Made by a program: the position numbers and the translations under genes. The notes under the pieces were generated by a model. The model saw nothing but the letters and a program-made list of their open reading frames with translations, was not told the DNA's origin and made no database searches. This document shows, piece by piece, positions 4,997-7,954 of a stretch of 7,954 bases of DNA. The stretch is from Bacillota bacterium (lineage in GTDB: Bacteria > Bacillota > DTU030): NCBI GenBank assembly GCA_012841005.1, contig DUVO01000226.1, positions 1 to 7,954 of the forward strand, read 5' to 3'. Within the stretch, counting starts at the first letter, position 1. The number at the start of each line of letters is the position of its first letter.

Positions 4997-5998
4997 CTAA
5001 AATTGGGTAAAGGCAGGAGTATCGGCAGGAGCATCCAGCAGTTCCTTCAGCTCTGCATCCAGCTTCAGAAGGGTCACTGAGGCTCCAGCCATTTCCAGAG
5101 AGGTCATATATTCCCCCACATAGGTGCGGTGAACCTTGATCCCTGCTTCCTTTAATATTTCATTGACCTTACGGTTCACCACAAAGAGCTCCATCAAAGG
5201 CGTGGCACCCATGCCATTGACCATAACGGCAACCTCATCCCCGGCCCGGAAGGGGAGATCGGCGATGATCTTTTCCATCATGTGGGCAACCACTTCATCG
5301 GCCGGTTTTAATTCTTCCCGGTGGGTTCCCGGCTCACCGTGGATACCAATTCCCACTTCCATTTCATTTTCCGCCAGGGTAAAGGTCGGTTTGCCCGCAG
5401 CCGGCACTGTGCACGGCGTGAGGGCCATACCCATGGTCCGGACATTGGCAATAACCTTCTCGGCGACGGCCTTCACCTCAGCCAAGTTGCCTCCAGCCTG
5501 GGCCTTGGCGCCGGCAATTTTGTGGACAAAGACAGTTCCCGCAACACCACGCCGGCCGGTAGTGTACAAGCTGTCTTGAACGGCGACATCGTCATTGACC
5601 ACCACATGGTCGACCTCAATGCCCTCAGCTTCCGCCATTTCTCCGGCCATTTCAAAGTTCATGACATCCCCGGTGTAGTTCTTCACGATCATCAGGACAC
5701 CGGCTCCACCATCGATGGCTTTGATCCCCTCAAAGATCTGATCCGGGGTTGGTGAGGTAAAGACAGCCCCCGCCACACCGGCATCGAGCATCCCGTGTCC
5801 GACAAAACCGGCATGAGTAGGTTCGTGTCCGCTGCCACCGCCGCTGATGAGGGCCACCTTGCCCCTGACAGGGGCATCGGCCCTGACCATCACCTGTAAG
5901 TCAGGACTGAGGCGTCTCACATACTGTGGATATGCTGCCGCCATACCATCCAACATCTCATCCACAACAGCATCCACATTATTGATAAGCTTTTTCAC
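4997..5998 (-). CDS. dhaK: Dihydroxyacetone kinase, DhaK subunit
   Basis: DhaK binds dihydroxyacetone covalently through a histidine. The DhaL subunit, with ADP rephosphorylated by PTS-fed DhaM, then transfers phosphate to make DHAP. The 333-residue product is near the usual length (about 330-356). It shows GGGSGHEPTHAGFVGHGM (53-70; His58), VLMIVKNYTGDVMNFEMA (Lys106, Asp111), and GIGIHGEPGTHRE (217-228) with substrate-binding His220, so the active site is complete. The GTG start at 5998 has AAAGGAGGG 7 bases upstream. It follows the dehydrogenase gene after 206 bases and precedes glpP. No dhaL or dhaM gene adjoins it, which is unusual; DhaL must be elsewhere for kinase activity. A DhaK-like sensory role is an alternative. 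Confidence 0.94.
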   Translation of the reverse strand: MKKLINNVDAVVDEMLDGMAAAYPQYVRRLSPDLQVMVRADAPVRGKVALISGGGSGHEPTHAGFVGHGMLDAGVAGAVFTSPTPDQIFEGIKAIDGGAGVLMIVKNYTGDVMNFEMAGEMAEAEGIEVDHVVVNDDVAVQDSLYTTGRRGVAGTVFVHKIAGAKAQAGGNLAEVKAVAEKVIANVRTMGMALTPCTVPAAGKPTFTLAENEMEVGIGIHGEPGTHREELKPADEVVAHMMEKIIADLPFRAGDEVAVMVNGMGATPLMELFVVNRKVNEILKEAGIKVHRTYVGEYMTSLEMAGASVTLLKLDAELKELLDAPADTPAFTQF

Positions 5999-6204
5999 TG
6001 GAAACCCTCCTTTTTATCGGTCGCCAGCTCCTCCCCCACACCCAAAGGCAATACGCTCCCTTCACCTCCTTCGCCAGAATCATCCGCCATCAGCCGTAAA
6101 AAACAGAAGCAGTTGCCAATTCCAGAAAAAACCTTTATTGATTGCTTCGCTGTCGTTGTTTCTTTTCCTGCTCTGCCTCTCTAGTATTTTCCGATATAGT
6201 CCGC

Positions 6205-7680
6205 CTATTCTCTATTTTTAAACAAAAGGTCCTTGGTTCGTCCCACTACATACTGGGAAGAACCTCCCTTTTTGGTTACCTCTTCCCAGGGTATACCCAA
6301 TTCCCGGACCAGCAGGGCCATAACCCTGGGAGTGCAGAAACCGCCCTGGCAGCGTCCCATTCCAGCCCTGGTCCGGCGTTTCACGGCATCCACGGTAGTG
6401 GCCGGTATAGGACGATGGATGGCCTGAAGGATCTCGGCCTCCGTTACTGTTTCACACCGGCAGACAATTTGGCCGTAGGCCGGGTTTTGGGCAATGGCTT
6501 CCCGCCGTTCCTCCGGACTCATCTCCCGGAAATGGGGGATAGTCTTGCGTTCCGGATTAAAGGAGGCCTTGGGCCTTAATTCCAGTCCTTCTTCAGCAAG
6601 GACATTGAGAATCACTTCGGCGATGGCCGGAGCCGCCGTCAGACCCGGGGACTGGATGCCCCCGGCATTAATAAACCCCTTGACACCCGGGGCAGGGCCT
6701 AAAACGAAGTCGTTGCTGGGCATGGCAACATTGCGCAGCCCCGCATAGGTGGTAATCCGTTCCCGCAAGGGGAGATCCGGAACCATAGCCAGGGCTCCCG
6801 TCAAAACCTCCTGCAATCCCTCCGGAGTTGTGGCCGTGTCTTCCTTGTCTTCTATATTCTCGGCATTGGGCCCAATGAGGAGGTTCCCGTCTACCGTAGG
6901 TGTTACTAGAATTCCCTTGGAAACCTCAGTGGGTACAGGGAACAGGGGACGGTTGATCAACCCGCCGAAGCGTTTGTCAAAGATGTAGTATTCACCCTTG
7001 CGGGGAATGATGTGATAATAATCCTGACCCACCATCCGGGCAATCTCGTCTGCATAGAGCCCGGCGGCATTGATCACAAAGCTGGTATCGATCCGGTACT
7101 CCGGGGTAAGAGCCTGTTGCACCCGACCATCTCTAACTGCAATGCCGGTCACCGGTTGGGAAAGTAAGACCTGAACCCCATTCATTACGGCATTTTCAGC
7201 CAGGGCAATAGTCAATTCATAGGGACAGACAATCCCGGCCCCGGGGGCATAGAGGGCAGCCACCGCCTCGGGATTAATATGGGGTTCCATTTTTAAAATA
7301 CGGTCCCGGCCGATTATCTCCAAATCTGGAACACCATTTATCTTCCCCCGCTCCAGCAATTCTTCCAGATGGGGGACCTGGTCCTCGGCAAGGGCCACAA
7401 CCAGGGTGCCCTTCTTCTGGTAAGGTACATCCAGCTCGCAGCACATTTGATCATAAAGCTCAACACCGCGCACATTGAGTTTCGCCTTCCATGTTCCCGG
7501 TGTTGCATCATAGCCGGCGTGCACTATGGCAGTGTTGGCTTTACTGGAACCACCGGCACAGACATCGGCCTCCTTCTCCAGGACAACCACCTTCAGCTCA
7601 TACCGGGACAATTCCCGGGCAATTACAGCACCGGTAACCCCCGCCCCAACTATGACTACATCTGCCTTTATCGTCTGCAT
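6205..7680 (-). CDS. glpA: Glycerol-3-phosphate dehydrogenase, GlpA-type FAD/[2Fe-2S] oxidoreductase
   Basis: Oxidises glycerol-3-phosphate to DHAP, probably passing electrons through FAD and an iron-sulfur cluster. 491 residues. Residues 7-35 are the FAD Rossmann segment VVIVGAGVTGAVIARELSR with GxGxxG at 12-17 and a Glu after VVVL. The DAO fold spans to about 365 and includes the family segments GGSSKANTAIVHAGYDA, INAAGLYAD and the flavin-contacting NAGGIQSPGLTAAPAIAE. The C-terminal BFD-like [2Fe-2S] domain has CRC (407/409) and CQGGFC (444/449), all four ligands present. ATG 7680 has GAGAGGGG 8 bases upstream. It follows glpK after 175 bases of structured leader. Related Clostridia operons often continue with a second FAD protein and a DUF1667 protein; here dhaK follows instead. 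A broader FAD oxidoreductase (LhgO-like) is possible, but the glpK and glpP context favours glycerol-3-phosphate. Confidence 0.88.
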   Translation of the reverse strand: MQTIKADVVIVGAGVTGAVIARELSRYELKVVVLEKEADVCAGGSSKANTAIVHAGYDATPGTWKAKLNVRGVELYDQMCCELDVPYQKKGTLVVALAEDQVPHLEELLERGKINGVPDLEIIGRDRILKMEPHINPEAVAALYAPGAGIVCPYELTIALAENAVMNGVQVLLSQPVTGIAVRDGRVQQALTPEYRIDTSFVINAAGLYADEIARMVGQDYYHIIPRKGEYYIFDKRFGGLINRPLFPVPTEVSKGILVTPTVDGNLLIGPNAENIEDKEDTATTPEGLQEVLTGALAMVPDLPLRERITTYAGLRNVAMPSNDFVLGPAPGVKGFINAGGIQSPGLTAAPAIAEVILNVLAEEGLELRPKASFNPERKTIPHFREMSPEERREAIAQNPAYGQIVCRCETVTEAEILQAIHRPIPATTVDAVKRRTRAGMGRCQGGFCTPRVMALLVRELGIPWEEVTKKGGSSQYVVGRTKDLLFKNRE

Positions 7681-7703
7681 AAAGCCAACCCCTCTCTAAA
7701 TAA

Positions 7704-7795
7704 CCACCAAAAAGTGGGGAAGCCACACCCAAGGAAAAGCAAGCAGGTATCCACCGGGATCCGCACGGCATACCTTCCTTCCCCTTGGATGTGGC
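7704..7795 (-). promoter_or_regulatory. Structured leader with competing hairpins between glpK and glpA (possible GlpP target)
   Basis: On the minus strand, 13-base arms (7783-7795 and 7722-7734, GCCACATCCAAGG with CCTTGGGTGTGGC) pair with one U-G wobble that would be a mismatch on the plus strand. They enclose AGGTAT/ATACCT (7770-7775 with 7745-7750). The second arm overlaps a short terminator-like hairpin GTGG-CTTCC-CCAC followed by TTTTT (7709-7726). The large stem and the terminator cannot form together, the layout expected of an antitermination leader. With glpP nearby it is a plausible GlpP target; it could instead be only a glpK 3'-end structure. Confidence 0.5.
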
Positions 7796-7855
7796 TATCT
7801 CCATTTCTCCGCCACCATGCAAATTTATTAGTTTCTGACCTTGCGAGTTTTTCGG

Positions 7856-7954
7856 TCAGTCTTCTGCCCAGGCACGGGAACGCTCAACGGCACGCTCCCA
7901 ACCGCGGTAGAGTTTTTCCCTTTCTTCCGCGGCCAGTTTCGGTACAAATTCCCG
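7856..7954 (-). CDS. glpK: Glycerol kinase, C-terminal fragment
   Basis: The last 32 residues and TGA stop of a gene entering from the right edge. The peptide ends with EEREKLYRGWERAVERSRAW, then AED. Family knowledge: glycerol kinases end with this '(E/R)xxxxxYxGWxxAVxRxxxW' helix; the kinase phosphorylates glycerol to glycerol-3-phosphate. The position just upstream of the dehydrogenase, with glpP further on, supports the call. Only the tail is visible, so catalytic residues cannot be checked. Confidence 0.85.
   Translation of the reverse strand, partial: REFVPKLAAEEREKLYRGWERAVERSRAWAED

Noticed and set aside
5136..5755. Two long plus-strand open frames of about 145 residues
   Set aside because: They are antisense to dhaK, whose motifs are complete, and encode low-complexity peptides with no recognisable features.
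6001..6204. Open minus-strand frame of about 42 codons between glpA and dhaK
   Set aside because: It has no ATG, GTG or TTG start and no ribosome site, and the peptide matches nothing recognisable.
1..7954. CRISPR array, tRNA or rRNA genes
   Set aside because: No regularly spaced direct repeats and no tRNA cloverleaf or rRNA-like sequence were seen on either strand.

Overview
The window reads as chromosomal DNA from an anaerobic, moderately GC-rich, Gram-positive member of the Clostridia (Moorella / Desulfotomaculum / Desulfovirgula-like). This rests on strong AGGAGG-type ribosome sites, frequent GTG and TTG starts, U-tract terminators, a GlpP-type antiterminator, PTS enzyme I, and a glycerol-3-phosphate dehydrogenase with a C-terminal [2Fe-2S] domain. 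The assignment is inferred from gene families, not from a marker gene. Every protein-coding gene recognised is on the minus strand, so transcription runs from right to left.

Right part (7954 to 4107): a glycerol block. It holds the C-terminal end of glycerol kinase (glpK), a leader-like inverted repeat, a GlpA-type FAD/[2Fe-2S] glycerol-3-phosphate dehydrogenase, a dihydroxyacetone kinase DhaK subunit without its DhaL or DhaM partners, and the glycerol-3-phosphate-responsive antiterminator GlpP. Glycerol would be phosphorylated by GlpK and oxidised to DHAP by the dehydrogenase. GlpP would sense glycerol-3-phosphate and allow readthrough of leader terminators. DhaK would join in PTS-dependent dihydroxyacetone phosphorylation if DhaL and a phosphodonor are encoded elsewhere. 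The 206-base gap 5999-6204 shows only the dhaK ribosome site.

Middle (4106 to 3588): a 519-base stretch with no convincing protein gene. It contains what looks like an orphan plus-strand structured RNA of the HEARO / IscB-IsrB omegaRNA type. Next to it is one copy of an intergenic repeat whose second copy lies between glpP and dhaK. This is the most interesting part of the window.

Left part (3587 to 1): a PfpI/DJ-1-family protein lies directly upstream of PTS enzyme I (ptsI), and a strong terminator follows. A second unit then encodes a membrane-anchored protein with two FxLYD-like domains, coupled to a 40-residue double-CPYC zinc-ribbon protein, with another strong terminator. At the left edge is the start of a gene that resembles thiamine-monophosphate kinase (thiL). 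For several genes the ribosome site places the start downstream of the longest open frame, and these revised starts are used here.
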